A stretch of DNA of 61,695 nucleotides, from positions 1 through 61,695 of the forward strand of contig NZ_QOHR01000015.1 in the NCBI RefSeq assembly GCF_003385555.1, read 5' to 3'. Below the pieces are notes generated by a model. The model was not told the DNA's origin and made no database searches. It saw only the letters and a list, made by a program, of their open reading frames with translations. Every line of letters starts with the position of its first letter. Position 1 is the stretch's first letter. Below are positions 8,184-17,008 of the stretch, in pieces. Both the position numbers and the translations under genes were made by a program. Source of the stretch: Rhodosalinus sediminis (GTDB taxonomy: Bacteria > Pseudomonadota > Alphaproteobacteria > Rhodobacterales > Rhodobacteraceae).

Positions 8184-8283
8184 GGGCGGTCTCCGGCTTG
8201 TCTCGCTCACCTGCTGCATAGGGCAGGGGGCGGGGCGCGTGCAAACGCTTCCCCCCGGCGCGGGGCGGCGTTAGAGGGGCGGC

Positions 8284-9174
8284 ATGGCCCCGCGCGTGCG
8301 TCTCTTCGTCGATCATCCGCTGTCCGAGGGCGCGCGCGTGCCCCTCGAGCGGGCGCAGGCGCATTACCTGTTCAACGTCATGCGCCTCGGCGAAGGGGCG
8401 GAGATCGCGGTCTTCGACGGCCGCTCGGGCGAATGGGCGGCCGAGGTGGTCGAGGCGGGCAAGCGCGGCGGCGCGCTGGAATGCCGCAGGCCGACGGCGC
8501 CGCAGGGCGCGCCGCCCGATCTCTGGCTTCTCTTCGCGCCGGTGAAGAAGGCGCGCACGGATTTCATCGTCGAGAAGGCGGTGGAAATGGGCGCGCGCCG
8601 GATCGTGCCGGTGCAGACCGACCGCACCAACGCCGAGCGCATCCGCCGCGACCGCTTGCAGGCCCACGCCGTCGAGGCGGCGGAGCAATGCGGCGCGACC
8701 GTCGTGCCCGAGGTCGCCGACCTCGGGCCGCTCGCGCGGCTGCTGGACGACTGGCCGGAGGGCCGCGCGCTTCTCTATGCCGATGAGGGGGAGGCGGGGC
8801 GCGCGTCGCCCCTCGCGGGGCTCCTCGCGCGCGACGACGCCCGTCAGGGCGGAGGAGCGCCCCCGCCTGCTCCGCCCCCGCCTGCTCCGCCCCCGCCTGC
8901 TGCGCCCCCGCCTGCTGCGCCCCCGCCTGCTGCGCCCCCGCCTGCTGCACCCCCGCCTGCTGCACCCCCGCCCGCCGCGCCCCCGCCTGCCGCGCCCCCG
9001 CCTGCCGCGCTGCTGATCGGACCCGAGGGCGGCTGGTCGGAGGGCGAGCGCGCGCGCCTCGCCGCGCTCGCCGCGGCGCGGCCGCTCGCGCTCGGCCCGC
9101 GCATCCTGCGCGCCGACACCGCCGCGGTCGCCGCGCTCGCGCTCTGGCAGGCGGCCTGCGGGGACTGGCGGTGA
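8284..9174 (+). CDS. rsmE: 16S rRNA (uracil-1498-N3)-methyltransferase with an in-frame repeat insertion
   Basis: RsmE is a SPOUT methyltransferase that methylates U1498 of 16S rRNA. The N-terminal PUA-like part (HYLFNVMRLGEG) and the core (LLFAPVKKARTDFIVEKAVEMG, given here in two overlapping blocks: LLFAPVKKARTDF and VEKAVEMGARRIVPV) are normal. So is the C-terminal knot with LLIGPEGGW and RILRADTA. Residues about 182-242 are foreign to the family: DDARQGGGA followed by ten Pro-Pro-Pro-Ala-Ala-like units. Without them the protein would be about 235 residues, the family norm. The insertion falls in the loop just before the cofactor-binding GPEGG, so activity is plausible but untested. The stop overlaps the next gene in GTGA. 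Confidence 0.92.
   Translation: MAPRVRLFVDHPLSEGARVPLERAQAHYLFNVMRLGEGAEIAVFDGRSGEWAAEVVEAGKRGGALECRRPTAPQGAPPDLWLLFAPVKKARTDFIVEKAVEMGARRIVPVQTDRTNAERIRRDRLQAHAVEAAEQCGATVVPEVADLGPLARLLDDWPEGRALLYADEGEAGRASPLAGLLARDDARQGGGAPPPAPPPPAPPPPAAPPPAAPPPAAPPPAAPPPAAPPPAAPPPAAPPPAALLIGPEGGWSEGERARLAALAAARPLALGPRILRADTAAVAALALWQAACGDWR
8829..9009 (+). repeat. Dispersed 32-bp repeat plus ten-unit 15-bp minisatellite inside rsmE
   Basis: Positions 8829-8860 are copy 3 of the 32-bp repeat seen at 4721 and 4903. From 8860 to 9009 there are ten tandem 15-bp units with the form CCCCCGCCTGCTGCG. Units 1-2 end in TCCG, units 3-5 in TGCG, units 6-7 in TGCA and units 8-10 in CGCG, which shows stepwise spread of variants. 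All units are in frame and encode Pro/Ala. Confidence 0.95.
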
Positions 9175-9692
9175 TCCGGCCCGAGGCCGCCGCCGCGCTC
9201 GCGCGCTGGCGCGAGGCGCTGGCGGGCCTCGCGCTCGCCGGCGCGGGGCTCTGGGCCGCGCTCGGCGCCTTCGGGCTGCTCGCCTGGCTCGGCTGGGCGG
9301 GCGTGGTCGCAGGCGCGGCGCTCGTCTTCGCCGGTGTCCAGCGCGGCCGCTTCCGCGGCCGGCAGGGCGGGCCCGGCGTGGTCGAGGTCGTCGAGGGGCG
9401 CATCGCCTATTTCGGCCCCGAGGCGGGCGGCACCGTCGCGCTTTCGGAGATCGAGGAGCTGCGCCTCGACCCGACGCGCGATCCCGCCGTCTGGGTGCTC
9501 GAACAGCCCGAGCGCCCGCCGCTCGCGATCCCGGTCAACGCGGCGGGCGCGGATCAGCTTTTCGACGCCTTCGCGGCGCTGCCGGGGCTGCAGACCGGCC
9601 ACCTGCTCGCCGAGCTCGAAAAGGGCGGGCGCTGGCCGGTGGTGATCTGGGAGCATCCCGACCGCCGCGCGGCGCGGCCGCGGCTGCATTGA
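9171..9692 (+). CDS. Conserved hypothetical membrane protein
   Basis: The 173-residue protein starts at a GTG that overlaps the rsmE stop. Two adjacent hydrophobic helices (about residues 15-35 and 38-57, rich in Ala, Gly, Leu and Trp) are followed by a soluble beta-rich domain containing GRIAYFGPEAGGTVALSEIEEL. No enzyme motif is visible. Tight coupling to rsmE suggests cotranscription. I do not recognise a function; it resembles small PH-like membrane proteins only in layout. Confidence 0.75.
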   Translation: MIRPEAAAALARWREALAGLALAGAGLWAALGAFGLLAWLGWAGVVAGAALVFAGVQRGRFRGRQGGPGVVEVVEGRIAYFGPEAGGTVALSEIEELRLDPTRDPAVWVLEQPERPPLAIPVNAAGADQLFDAFAALPGLQTGHLLAELEKGGRWPVVIWEHPDRRAARPRLH

Positions 9693-9717
9693 CACCGCCG
9701 CGCGCTCGGACCATCCC
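9689..9717 (+). promoter_or_regulatory. Possible sigma-70 promoter for gshA
   Basis: A perfect -35 hexamer TTGACA (9689-9694) is followed after 17 bases by CATCCC (9712-9717), a poor -10. It overlaps the stop of the upstream gene and lies about 37 bases before the gshA start. Confidence 0.35.
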
Positions 9718-9753
9718 TCCACTTTCAGCGAAACGAGGCCCGGAAGCTCCCCC

Positions 9754-11124
9754 ATGTCCATTCCCCAGTCCGGCGGCGGGCCGATCGAACGGCGAGAGCA
9801 GCTCGCGGAATACCTCGAGGCGGGCTGCAAGCCGCGCGCGGACTGGCGCATCGGCACCGAGCACGAGAAGTTCGGCTATTGCCGCGACAGCCACCGCCCG
9901 CTGCCCTACGAGGGGCCGCGCTCGGTGCGGGCCGTGCTCGAGGGGCTGCGCGACCGCCACGGGTGGACGCCCATCGAGGAGGCGGGCCACCTGATCGGGC
10001 TCGAGAAGGACGGCGCCAACGTGAGCCTCGAGCCCGGCGGGCAGCTGGAGCTCTCGGGCGCGCCGCTCGAGCACATCCACCAGACCTGCGACGAGGTGAA
10101 CGCGCATCTCGCCGACGTGAAAGACGTGGCCGACGCGCTCGACGTGGGGTTCATCGGCCTCGGCGCCGCGCCCGAGTGGCGCCACGACGACATGCCGATG
10201 ATGCCCAAGGGGCGCTACCGGCTGATGACCGACTACATGGACCGCGTCGGCACCATGGGGAAGTCGATGATGTACCGCACCTGCACGGTGCAGGTGAACC
10301 TCGACTTCGGCTCCGAGGCCGACATGGTCAGGAAGCTGCGCGTGGCGCTCGCGCTGCAGCCGGTGGCGACCGCGCTCTTCGCCAACTCGCCCTTCTTCGA
10401 GGGGCGGCCCACGGGCTACAAGTCGTGGCGGAGCCGCGTCTGGCGCGATCTCGACGACGCGCGCACCGGCATGCTCCCCTTCGTCTTCGAGGACGGCTTC
10501 GGCTTCGAGCGGTGGGTGGACTACGCGCTCGACGTGCCGATGTACTTCGTCTACCGCGACGGGGTCTACGTGGACGCGCTGGGCCAGTCCTTCCGCGATT
10601 TCCTCGAGGGGCGGCTGCCGGCCCTGCCGGGTGAGACGCCGACGCTCTCGGACTGGGCCGATCACCTGACGACGATCTTCCCCGAGGCGCGGATCAAGAA
10701 GTTCATCGAGATGCGCGGCGCCGACGGCGGGCCGTGGCGGCGGCTCTGCGCGCTGCCGGCCTTCTGGACGGGGCTGATGTACGACCAGTCGGCGCTCGAC
10801 GCGGCGTGGGACCTCGTGAAGGACTGGAGCGCGCCCTTCCGCGAGGCGCTGCGGATCGCCGCGGCCGATCTCGCGCTCGGCGCGCGGGTCGAGGACGTGC
10901 GGATGCACGACCTCGCGCGCGAGGTGCTGGCGATCTCGGAGGCCGGGCTGAAGGCGCGGGCGCGGCCGGGCGCCGGCGGGCTCTTGCCCGACGAGACGCA
11001 TTTCCTGAACACGCTCAAGGAAAGCGTCGAGAGTGGCGAGGTGCCGGCCGACGAGCTCCTGCGCCGGTACCGGGGCGACTGGGGCGGCGATCTCTCGCGG
11101 ATCTACGGGGAATATTCCTACTGA
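9754..11124 (+). CDS. gshA: Glutamate--cysteine ligase, plant/alphaproteobacterial type
   Basis: The enzyme joins glutamate and cysteine with ATP, the first step of glutathione synthesis. The 456-residue protein belongs to the GCS2-like class used by alphaproteobacteria and plants. Blocks visible are RIGTEHEKFGY near the N-terminus, SLEPGGQLELSGAPL, CTVQVNLDF, FANSPFFEGRPTGYKSWR and a C-terminal EYSY. No glutathione synthetase lies in the window. Confidence 0.95.
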   Translation: MSIPQSGGGPIERREQLAEYLEAGCKPRADWRIGTEHEKFGYCRDSHRPLPYEGPRSVRAVLEGLRDRHGWTPIEEAGHLIGLEKDGANVSLEPGGQLELSGAPLEHIHQTCDEVNAHLADVKDVADALDVGFIGLGAAPEWRHDDMPMMPKGRYRLMTDYMDRVGTMGKSMMYRTCTVQVNLDFGSEADMVRKLRVALALQPVATALFANSPFFEGRPTGYKSWRSRVWRDLDDARTGMLPFVFEDGFGFERWVDYALDVPMYFVYRDGVYVDALGQSFRDFLEGRLPALPGETPTLSDWADHLTTIFPEARIKKFIEMRGADGGPWRRLCALPAFWTGLMYDQSALDAAWDLVKDWSAPFREALRIAAADLALGARVEDVRMHDLAREVLAISEAGLKARARPGAGGLLPDETHFLNTLKESVESGEVPADELLRRYRGDWGGDLSRIYGEYSY

Positions 11125-11173
11125 CGCGGTCCCGGGCGGGGCCGTCCCGGGCGGGGCAGGGCGGGCGCGCCTC

Positions 11174-11202
11174 TGGACGCCTGCCGGGCGCGGTTCTATA
11201 AG
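11174..11202 (+). promoter_or_regulatory. Probable ileS promoter
   Basis: TGGACG (11174-11179), a 17-base spacer, then TATAAG (11197-11202). The same -10 followed by GCGCGC occurs at the ppaC promoter (18715-18720). It lies about 140 bases before ileS, leaving a leader. Confidence 0.5.
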
Positions 11203-11209
11203 CGCGCCC

Positions 11210-11260
11210 ATGACCCGGGGTGTCGCGATGATCCGTCGAATTAGCGGCCCGGCGCGCTGA
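11210..11260 (+). CDS. Possible 16-residue leader peptide before ileS
   Basis: An ATG eight bases after the proposed -10 opens a frame encoding MTRGVAMIRRISGPAR. It contains ATC and ATT isoleucine codons and ends at 11260. It overlaps the left arm of a GC-rich imperfect hairpin (CCGGCGCG, CTGA, then CGCG and GGCCGG). Whether it is translated is unknown, and its start would sit nearly at the transcript 5' end, which weighs against it. Confidence 0.25.
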   Translation: MTRGVAMIRRISGPAR

Positions 11261-11341
11261 CGCGCGGCCGGGACCTCAGGCGCCGGGTGCTCCGCGCCGC
11301 CGCTTCGACCGACCCCGAGACCCAAGCGAAGGACGCCACCG

Positions 11342-14275
11342 ATGTCCGCCGACGACGCCGCCCCGCTGCCCGACTACAAGGACACGCTGAACCTCCCCGA
11401 GACCGCCTTTCCGATGCGCGCGGGCCTGCCGAAGCGCGAGCCCGGCTGGCTCGAACGCTGGGAGGAGATCGGCATCTACGACCGCCTGCGCGAGCGCGCG
11501 GCCCGGGATCCGGGGGCGCGCCCTCCCTTCACGCTGCACGACGGGCCTCCTTATGCCAACGGGCACCTGCACATCGGGCATGCGCTGAACAAGGTGCTGA
11601 AGGACCTCGTCGTGCGCAGCCAGCAGATGATGGGGCGCGACGCGCGCTACATCCCCGGCTGGGATTGTCACGGCCTGCCGATCGAGTGGAAGATCGAAGA
11701 GCGCTACCGCGCCAAGGGGCTCGACAAGGACGAGGTGGACACCGTCGCTTTCCGGCAGGAGTGCCGCCGCTTCGCGGACGAGTGGATCGACGTGCAGCGC
11801 GACGAGTTCAAGCGCCTCGGGGTGACCGGCTGCTGGGAGCGGCTCTACCTGACGATGGACTTCCACGCCGAGCGGGTGATCGCCGGGGAGTTCATGAAGT
11901 TCCTCATGTCCGGCGTGCTCTACCAGGGCTCGAAGCCGGTGATGTGGTCGCCCGTGGAAAAGACCGCGCTCGCCGAGGCGGAGGTCGAGTATCACGACCA
12001 CAAGAGCCACACGATCTGGGTGCCCTTCGCCGTGCGCGACCGCGGGGCGGCGCCGGAGGATCTGGGCGCGGCGCGCGTGGTGATCTGGACCACGACGCCC
12101 TGGACCATCCCCTCCAACCGCGCGGTCGCCTACAACCCGGAGGTCGCCTACGGCCTCTACCGGGTGGAGGCGACGCAGGAGGAGTGCTGGGCCTCCGTGG
12201 GTGAGAACTTCGTGCTCGCCGACGCCCTTGCCGAGGACACGCTCTCGCGCGCACGGGTGACCGAGCACGCGCGCCTGCGGGACGTGACGGCCGATGAGCT
12301 CGGCGCGCTGACCCTCGCCCATCCCTTCGCCGGGCTCGACGGCGCGGACGGTTTCTGGGACTACGACGTGCCGATGATCGCCGAGGACTACGTCACCGAC
12401 GATCAGGGCACCGGCTTCGTGCACACCGCGCCCAGCCACGGGGCGGACGACTACGACGCCTTCGCGCGGCGCGGCTGGCTCGACCGGATGACGCACAACG
12501 TGGGCGAGGCGAGCGAGTTTCGCGATCACGTCCCCTTCTTCGCCGGGCTGCGCGTCTTCGACGAGAAGGGCAAGGAGGGCAAGGCCAACACCGCCGTCAT
12601 CGACAAGCTGGTGGAGGCCGGCGGCCTGATCGCGCGGGGGCGGCAGAGCCACAGCTACCCGCATTCCTGGCGCTCGAAGGCGCCGGTGATCTTCCGCAAC
12701 ACGCCGCAGTGGTTCGCCGCCATCGACCGGGCCGTGGGCGACGGGCAGGACACCTACGGCGAGACGATCCGCGCCCGCGCGCTGACCTCGATCGACGAAC
12801 TCGTGCAGTGGACGCCGAAGACCGGCCGCAACCGCCTCCACTCGATGATCGAGGCGCGCCCGGACTGGGTGCTCTCGCGCCAGCGCGCCTGGGGCGTGCC
12901 GCTGACGGTCTTCACGAAAAAGGGCGCGCTGCCCACCGATCCGGACTTCCTGCTGAAGGATGAGCGCGTCAACGCCCGCATCCTCGCCGCTTTCGAGGAG
13001 GAGGGCGCGGACGCCTGGTACAAGCCGGGCGCCAAGGAACGCTTCCTCGGCAAGGATTACGACCCGGCCGAGTGGGACAAGGTCGACGACATCCTCGACG
13101 TCTGGTTCGATTCGGGCTCCACCCACGCCTTCGTCCTGCGCGACCGCGAGGACGGCTCGGCCGACGGTCTCGCCGATCTCTACCTCGAAGGCACCGACCA
13201 GCACCGGGGGTGGTTCCATTCCTCGATGCTGCAGGCCTGCGGCACCATCGGCCGGGCCCCCTATCGCGGCGTGCTGACCCACGGGTTCACGCTCGACGAG
13301 AAGGGCAACAAGATGTCCAAGTCGCTCGGCAACACCGTGGCGCCGGAGGACGTGGTCAAGCAGTACGGCGCCGACATCCTGCGCCTCTGGGTGGCGCAGT
13401 CGGACTACACGGGCGATCTGCGAATCGGGCCGGAGATCCTGAAGGGCGTGGCCGACAGCTACCGCCGGCTGCGCAATACCCTGCGTTTCCTCTTGGGCAA
13501 CGTCGCGCATTTCACCGAGGCCGACCGCACCGCGCCCGAGGACATGCCCGAGCTCGAGCGCTGGGTGCTGCACCGCATGGCGCATCTCGACCGGGTCGTG
13601 CGCGAGGGCTACGACGCCTACGACTTCCAGGGCGTGTTCCAGGAGGTCTTCAACTTCTGCACCGTGGACCTCTCGGCCTTCTACTTCGACATCCGCAAGG
13701 ACGCGCTCTACTGCGACGGCGACACCGCGCGGCGCCGGGCCGTGCGCACGGTGCTGGATCTGCTGTTCCACCGCCTGACCACCTGGCTCGCCCCAGTGCT
13801 GGTCTTCACGATGGAGGAGGTCTGGCTGGAGCGCTTCCCGGGCGAGGGCTCCTCGGTCCACCTGCAGGACATCCCCGAAACGCCGGAGGCGTGGCTGGAC
13901 AGCGATCTCGCCGGCCGGATGGTCGCCGCGCGGACCGTGCGCCGGGTCGTCACCGCCGCGCTGGAGGTGAAGCGCACCGACAAGGAGATCGGCGCGAGCC
14001 TCGAGGCAGCCCCGGTGGTGCACGTCGAGGATCAGGGGACGCTCGACATCCTCCGGCAGATGTCCTTCGCCGATCTCTGCGTGACGTCGGATATCTCGCT
14101 CACCGCCGACCCGATGCCGCAGGAGGCCTTCCGCCTGCCCGAGGTGCCGGGCGTCGGCGTCGTCTTCGAGCGCGCCGAGGGCGAGAAATGCCAGCGGTGC
14201 TGGAAGATCCTGCCCGACGTGGGCAGCCACGCCCACCCGGGCGTCTGCGGGCGCTGCGACGCCGCGCTGGGGTGA
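11342..14275 (+). CDS. ileS: Isoleucyl-tRNA synthetase
   Basis: IleS charges isoleucine tRNAs. The 977-residue class I synthetase has the HIGH motif in [11 protein letters not shown], the KMSKS motif in [11 protein letters not shown], and an editing (CP1) domain with [13 protein letters not shown] and [14 protein letters not shown]-terminal zinc-binding segment holds the pairs CQRCW and CGRC. Length and order of domains are normal. Its stop overlaps the next start as GTGA. Confidence 0.97.
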   Translation: MSADDAAPLPDYKDTLNLPETAFPMRAGLPKREPGWLERWEEIGIYDRLRERAARDPGARPPFTLHDGPPYANGHLHIGHALNKVLKDLVVRSQQMMGRDARYIPGWDCHGLPIEWKIEERYRAKGLDKDEVDTVAFRQECRRFADEWIDVQRDEFKRLGVTGCWERLYLTMDFHAERVIAGEFMKFLMSGVLYQGSKPVMWSPVEKTALAEAEVEYHDHKSHTIWVPFAVRDRGAAPEDLGAARVVIWTTTPWTIPSNRAVAYNPEVAYGLYRVEATQEECWASVGENFVLADALAEDTLSRARVTEHARLRDVTADELGALTLAHPFAGLDGADGFWDYDVPMIAEDYVTDDQGTGFVHTAPSHGADDYDAFARRGWLDRMTHNVGEASEFRDHVPFFAGLRVFDEKGKEGKANTAVIDKLVEAGGLIARGRQSHSYPHSWRSKAPVIFRNTPQWFAAIDRAVGDGQDTYGETIRARALTSIDELVQWTPKTGRNRLHSMIEARPDWVLSRQRAWGVPLTVFTKKGALPTDPDFLLKDERVNARILAAFEEEGADAWYKPGAKERFLGKDYDPAEWDKVDDILDVWFDSGSTHAFVLRDREDGSADGLADLYLEGTDQHRGWFHSSMLQACGTIGRAPYRGVLTHGFTLDEKGNKMSKSLGNTVAPEDVVKQYGADILRLWVAQSDYTGDLRIGPEILKGVADSYRRLRNTLRFLLGNVAHFTEADRTAPEDMPELERWVLHRMAHLDRVVREGYDAYDFQGVFQEVFNFCTVDLSAFYFDIRKDALYCDGDTARRRAVRTVLDLLFHRLTTWLAPVLVFTMEEVWLERFPGEGSSVHLQDIPETPEAWLDSDLAGRMVAARTVRRVVTAALEVKRTDKEIGASLEAAPVVHVEDQGTLDILRQMSFADLCVTSDISLTADPMPQEAFRLPEVPGVGVVFERAEGEKCQRCWKILPDVGSHAHPGVCGRCDAALG

Positions 14276-14505
14276 GCGACGCCGAGATCGCGGCGGAGCT
14301 GATGCGGCTCGCCCGCGCGCGGGGGGCGGACAAGAGCTTCTGCCCCTCCGAGGCGGCGCGCGCGCTCGCCCGCGACTGGCGCGCGCTGATGCCCGAGGTG
14401 CGGCGCGTGGCCGCGACCCTGCCGCTCCGCGCGACGCAGAAGGGCCGCCCGGTGGACCCGGCGACGGCGCGCGGGCCGATCCGCCTCTCGCTCGCGCCGG
14501 AGTGA
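14272..14505 (+). CDS. DUF3253 family protein
   Basis: This 77-residue protein starts at a GTG overlapping the ileS stop. It shows the DUF3253 pattern: an alpha-helical N-terminus, [12 protein letters not shown], and a C-terminal [15 protein letters not shown]. The fold is predicted to be winged-helix-like and the function is unknown. Translational coupling to ileS is clear from the overlap; a role related to ileS is not implied. Confidence 0.85.
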   Translation: MSDAEIAAELMRLARARGADKSFCPSEAARALARDWRALMPEVRRVAATLPLRATQKGRPVDPATARGPIRLSLAPE

Positions 14506-14559
14506 CGCGGCGCGCGCCGCCGTCCGGCGTTTCGCGTATGGCGACAGTGTGCCGACGGC

Positions 14560-14589
14560 TTGTCCTGCGCGGCATTCAAGCGACATAAT
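14560..14589 (+). promoter_or_regulatory. Probable promoter for kpsT-kpsE
   Basis: TTGTCC (14560-14565), an 18-base spacer, then CATAAT (14584-14589), about 90 bases upstream of the kpsT start. The surrounding bases are more AT-rich than the flanking genes. Confidence 0.45.
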
Positions 14590-14680
14590 GGCGCCCAAAT
14601 CGGGGGCTAACACGATATCAACCGCGGCCGGGCGCCCTCGCGCCGCGACCGTTTGTGCCGGATCGCGCCCCGGAGCCGAG

Positions 14681-15340
14681 ATGATCGAGTTCGACACCGT
14701 CAGCAAGTCCTTCTGGACCGGCGTGCAGCGCAAGGTCATCCTCGACCGCGTGTCCTTCCGCGTGGAGCTCGGCCGCTCGCTCGGCGTGCTCGCGCCGAAC
14801 GGGACCGGCAAGACCACGCTGATCAAGATGATGGCCGGCCTCGAGAAGCCCGACGAGGGGGAGGTGCGACGCCACTGCAAGGTCTCCTTTCCGCTCGGCT
14901 TCATGGGCGGCGTCATCACGAAGCACTCCGCGCGGGAAAACGCGCGCTACATCGCGCAGCTCTACGCGCTCGATCCCGACTACGTGGAGGCGTTCTGCCG
15001 CTGGCTCTGCGGGCTGGAGGAATACTTCGACCAGCCGATCGGCACCTATTCCTCGGGGATGCGCGCGCGCTTCACCTTCGCGCTGATGCTCGCGCTCGAT
15101 TTCGACGTCTATCTCATCGACGAGGGGATGCCGTCCTCCACCGACGCGGAGTTCAACCGCAAGGCGGGCGAGATCCTGCGCGAGCGGCTGCGCACCACGA
15201 CGCTCGTCATCGTCTCGCACCAGCCGCAGGTGCTGGAGAAGTTCGCGGTTCAGGCCGCCGTCCTGCTCGACGGCAAGCTCCACATGTTCGACACCCTCGA
15301 AGAGGCCCGTCAGCTCTATGACTACCAGACCGAAGGCTAG
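14681..15340 (+). CDS. kpsT: Polysaccharide export ABC transporter, ATP-binding protein (KpsT type)
   Basis: The 219-residue protein has the short KpsT/CtrD architecture. Walker A is in APNGTGKTTL, the signature is the divergent YSSGMRARF, Walker B is in VYLIDEGMPS, and the H-loop is in VIVSHQP. KpsT powers export of capsular or other surface polysaccharide with the permease KpsM, which is not next to it here. The ATG at 14681 follows GGAGCC and begins the family-like MIEFDTVSKSFW. The frame overlaps kpsE. Confidence 0.88.
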   Translation: MIEFDTVSKSFWTGVQRKVILDRVSFRVELGRSLGVLAPNGTGKTTLIKMMAGLEKPDEGEVRRHCKVSFPLGFMGGVITKHSARENARYIAQLYALDPDYVEAFCRWLCGLEEYFDQPIGTYSSGMRARFTFALMLALDFDVYLIDEGMPSSTDAEFNRKAGEILRERLRTTTLVIVSHQPQVLEKFAVQAAVLLDGKLHMFDTLEEARQLYDYQTEG

Positions 15341-16901
15341 GAAGTTCCGCGTGCGCCGGCCCGCGGCCTCGGCCTCCGCCTCCGGCGCGGGGGCGGAGCG
15401 CGCGGGCGCCGCGGCCGCGGGGGGCGCGAGCCTCAGCGGCGAGGTGCAGAGCCCCGCGGAGGTCGCGGCCGCCGAGGAGGTCGAGGCGATCCGGCGCGAG
15501 GGGCTCACGGGGCGGCAGCTGCGCATGGCGCGCCGCGTCGCGCAGCGCCACGGCATCGCCGCCACCTCGGACCACGACGCGGTGCGCCAGTTGCGCGCCC
15601 GCGGGATCGACCCGTTCCAGCCCTCGCGCATGCTCGAGCTCGTGGTCCCCGGCGAACGCCGGCCCGACGCCTCCGGCGCCGGTCCGGGCGCGGCGGAAAG
15701 CCTGCCGCAGGTGCGCGAGACGCCCGCCGAGACGACCGAGCGCAGCCCGGCGGACCGCCGCGCCGAGGAGATCACGCGCATCCAGCGCGACATCGCCCGG
15801 CGCCGGCGGCGCAAGCTCGCGCTGCTGCTGACGCGGCTCGCCTTCTTCGTCTTCCTGCCCACCTTCGTCGCGGGCTGGTACTTCTTCGTGATGGCGACGC
15901 CGATGTACGCCACGAAGTCCGAGTTCCTGATCCTGAAATCGGACAGCGGCGCCAGTGCGGCGGGCGGGCTCCTGTCGGGGACGCAGTTCGCCACGAATCA
16001 GGATTCGATCGCGGTGCAGTCCTATCTCGAATCGAAGGACGCCATGGTGCGCCTCGACGCGGACGAGGGGTTCCGCGCGCATTTCGCGCAGCCGTGGATC
16101 GACCCGATCCAGCGCCTCGAGCCCGACGCATCGACCGAGGACGCCTACGCCCTGTATTCCCGCAACGTGAACCTCGGCTACGACCCGACCGAGGGCGTGA
16201 TCCGGATGGAGGTGACGGCCGCCGATCCGGAGGTCTCCGCGCGGTTCTCGCGCGCGCTGCTGTCCTATGCAGAGGAGCGGGTGGACAACCTCTCGCAGCG
16301 CAAACGCGAGAATCAGGTGGCCGACGCCGAGCGCGCCCTCGAGGAGGCAGAGGCGGCGCGCCGCGAGGCGCAGCAGCGCCTCGTCCGGCTCCAGCAGGAG
16401 GGCGCGGTCCTCGACCCCGAGGGCCGGATCGCCGCACTGCGGAGCCAGATCAACAACATCGAGATGCAGATCCAGGACAAGCAGCTCGAACTCGCCGCGC
16501 TCCAGGACAACCCGCGCCCCAACGCGGCCCGGCTGGAGGGCGTGCGCGGCGACATCCGCCGGCTCGAGACGCTGCTCGAGCAGGTCAACGCGCAGATGAC
16601 GGAGGCGACGACCTCGCAGGGGTCGCTCGCCGCGCTCGCCTCGCAGATCCAGCTCGCACAGGCGGATGTGACCACGCGGGACATGATGCTGCAATCCGCG
16701 CTCGAATCGCTCGAACAGGCCCGGCGCGACGCCAACTCGCAGACGCGGTATCTGACGACCTCGGTGCGCCCGCTGCCGCCCGAGGACCCGAGCTATCCCC
16801 GCGCGGTCGAGAACACGCTCTTGGCCTTTCTCGTGTTTTCCGGCATCTATCTGATGATTTCGCTGACCGCCTCGATCCTGCGGGAGCAGGTCTCGTCCTG
16901 A
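15318..16901 (+). CDS. kpsE: Capsule export inner-membrane/periplasmic protein (KpsE/Wzz-like co-polymerase)
   Basis: The 527-residue protein has an unusually long Ala/Arg/Gly-rich cytoplasmic N-terminus of about 165 residues. A transmembrane helix (about 167-190) and a periplasmic domain beginning ATPMYATKSEFLIL follow. A long coiled coil (about 315-480) leads to a second transmembrane helix near 497-517. This two-helix plan with periplasmic coiled coil is that of KpsE/CtrB and chain-length regulators. It overlaps kpsT by 23 bases. The extended N-terminus is longer than in E. coli KpsE. Confidence 0.82.
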   Translation: MTTRPKARKFRVRRPAASASASGAGAERAGAAAAGGASLSGEVQSPAEVAAAEEVEAIRREGLTGRQLRMARRVAQRHGIAATSDHDAVRQLRARGIDPFQPSRMLELVVPGERRPDASGAGPGAAESLPQVRETPAETTERSPADRRAEEITRIQRDIARRRRRKLALLLTRLAFFVFLPTFVAGWYFFVMATPMYATKSEFLILKSDSGASAAGGLLSGTQFATNQDSIAVQSYLESKDAMVRLDADEGFRAHFAQPWIDPIQRLEPDASTEDAYALYSRNVNLGYDPTEGVIRMEVTAADPEVSARFSRALLSYAEERVDNLSQRKRENQVADAERALEEAEAARREAQQRLVRLQQEGAVLDPEGRIAALRSQINNIEMQIQDKQLELAALQDNPRPNAARLEGVRGDIRRLETLLEQVNAQMTEATTSQGSLAALASQIQLAQADVTTRDMMLQSALESLEQARRDANSQTRYLTTSVRPLPPEDPSYPRAVENTLLAFLVFSGIYLMISLTASILREQVSS

Positions 16902-16935
16902 GCCCGAGCGCGGGTCGGCCCGCCCCGATTGATCC

Positions 16936-16955
16936 GGGCCGCCCGCGGGCGGCCC
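16936..16955. terminator. Perfect GC palindrome after kpsE
   Basis: Twenty bases (GGGCCGCCCG and its complement) form a perfect inverted repeat with no U tract, midway between kpsE and the phosphohexomutase gene. It could end or pause transcription. Confidence 0.4.
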
Positions 16956-17008
16956 GCCAAGCGATAGACCGGCCGCGCCCGTCGCGGCCCCAGCGAAAGG
17001 CCCTGCCG

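Noticed and set aside
8860-9009. The 15-bp array in rsmE considered as a CRISPR array
   Set aside because: Units are contiguous with no spacers and no cas genes are present; it is a coding minisatellite.
11276-14575. A 1099-codon minus-strand frame opposite ileS
   Set aside because: It is the antisense shadow of ileS, with no ribosome-binding site, domain or normal composition.
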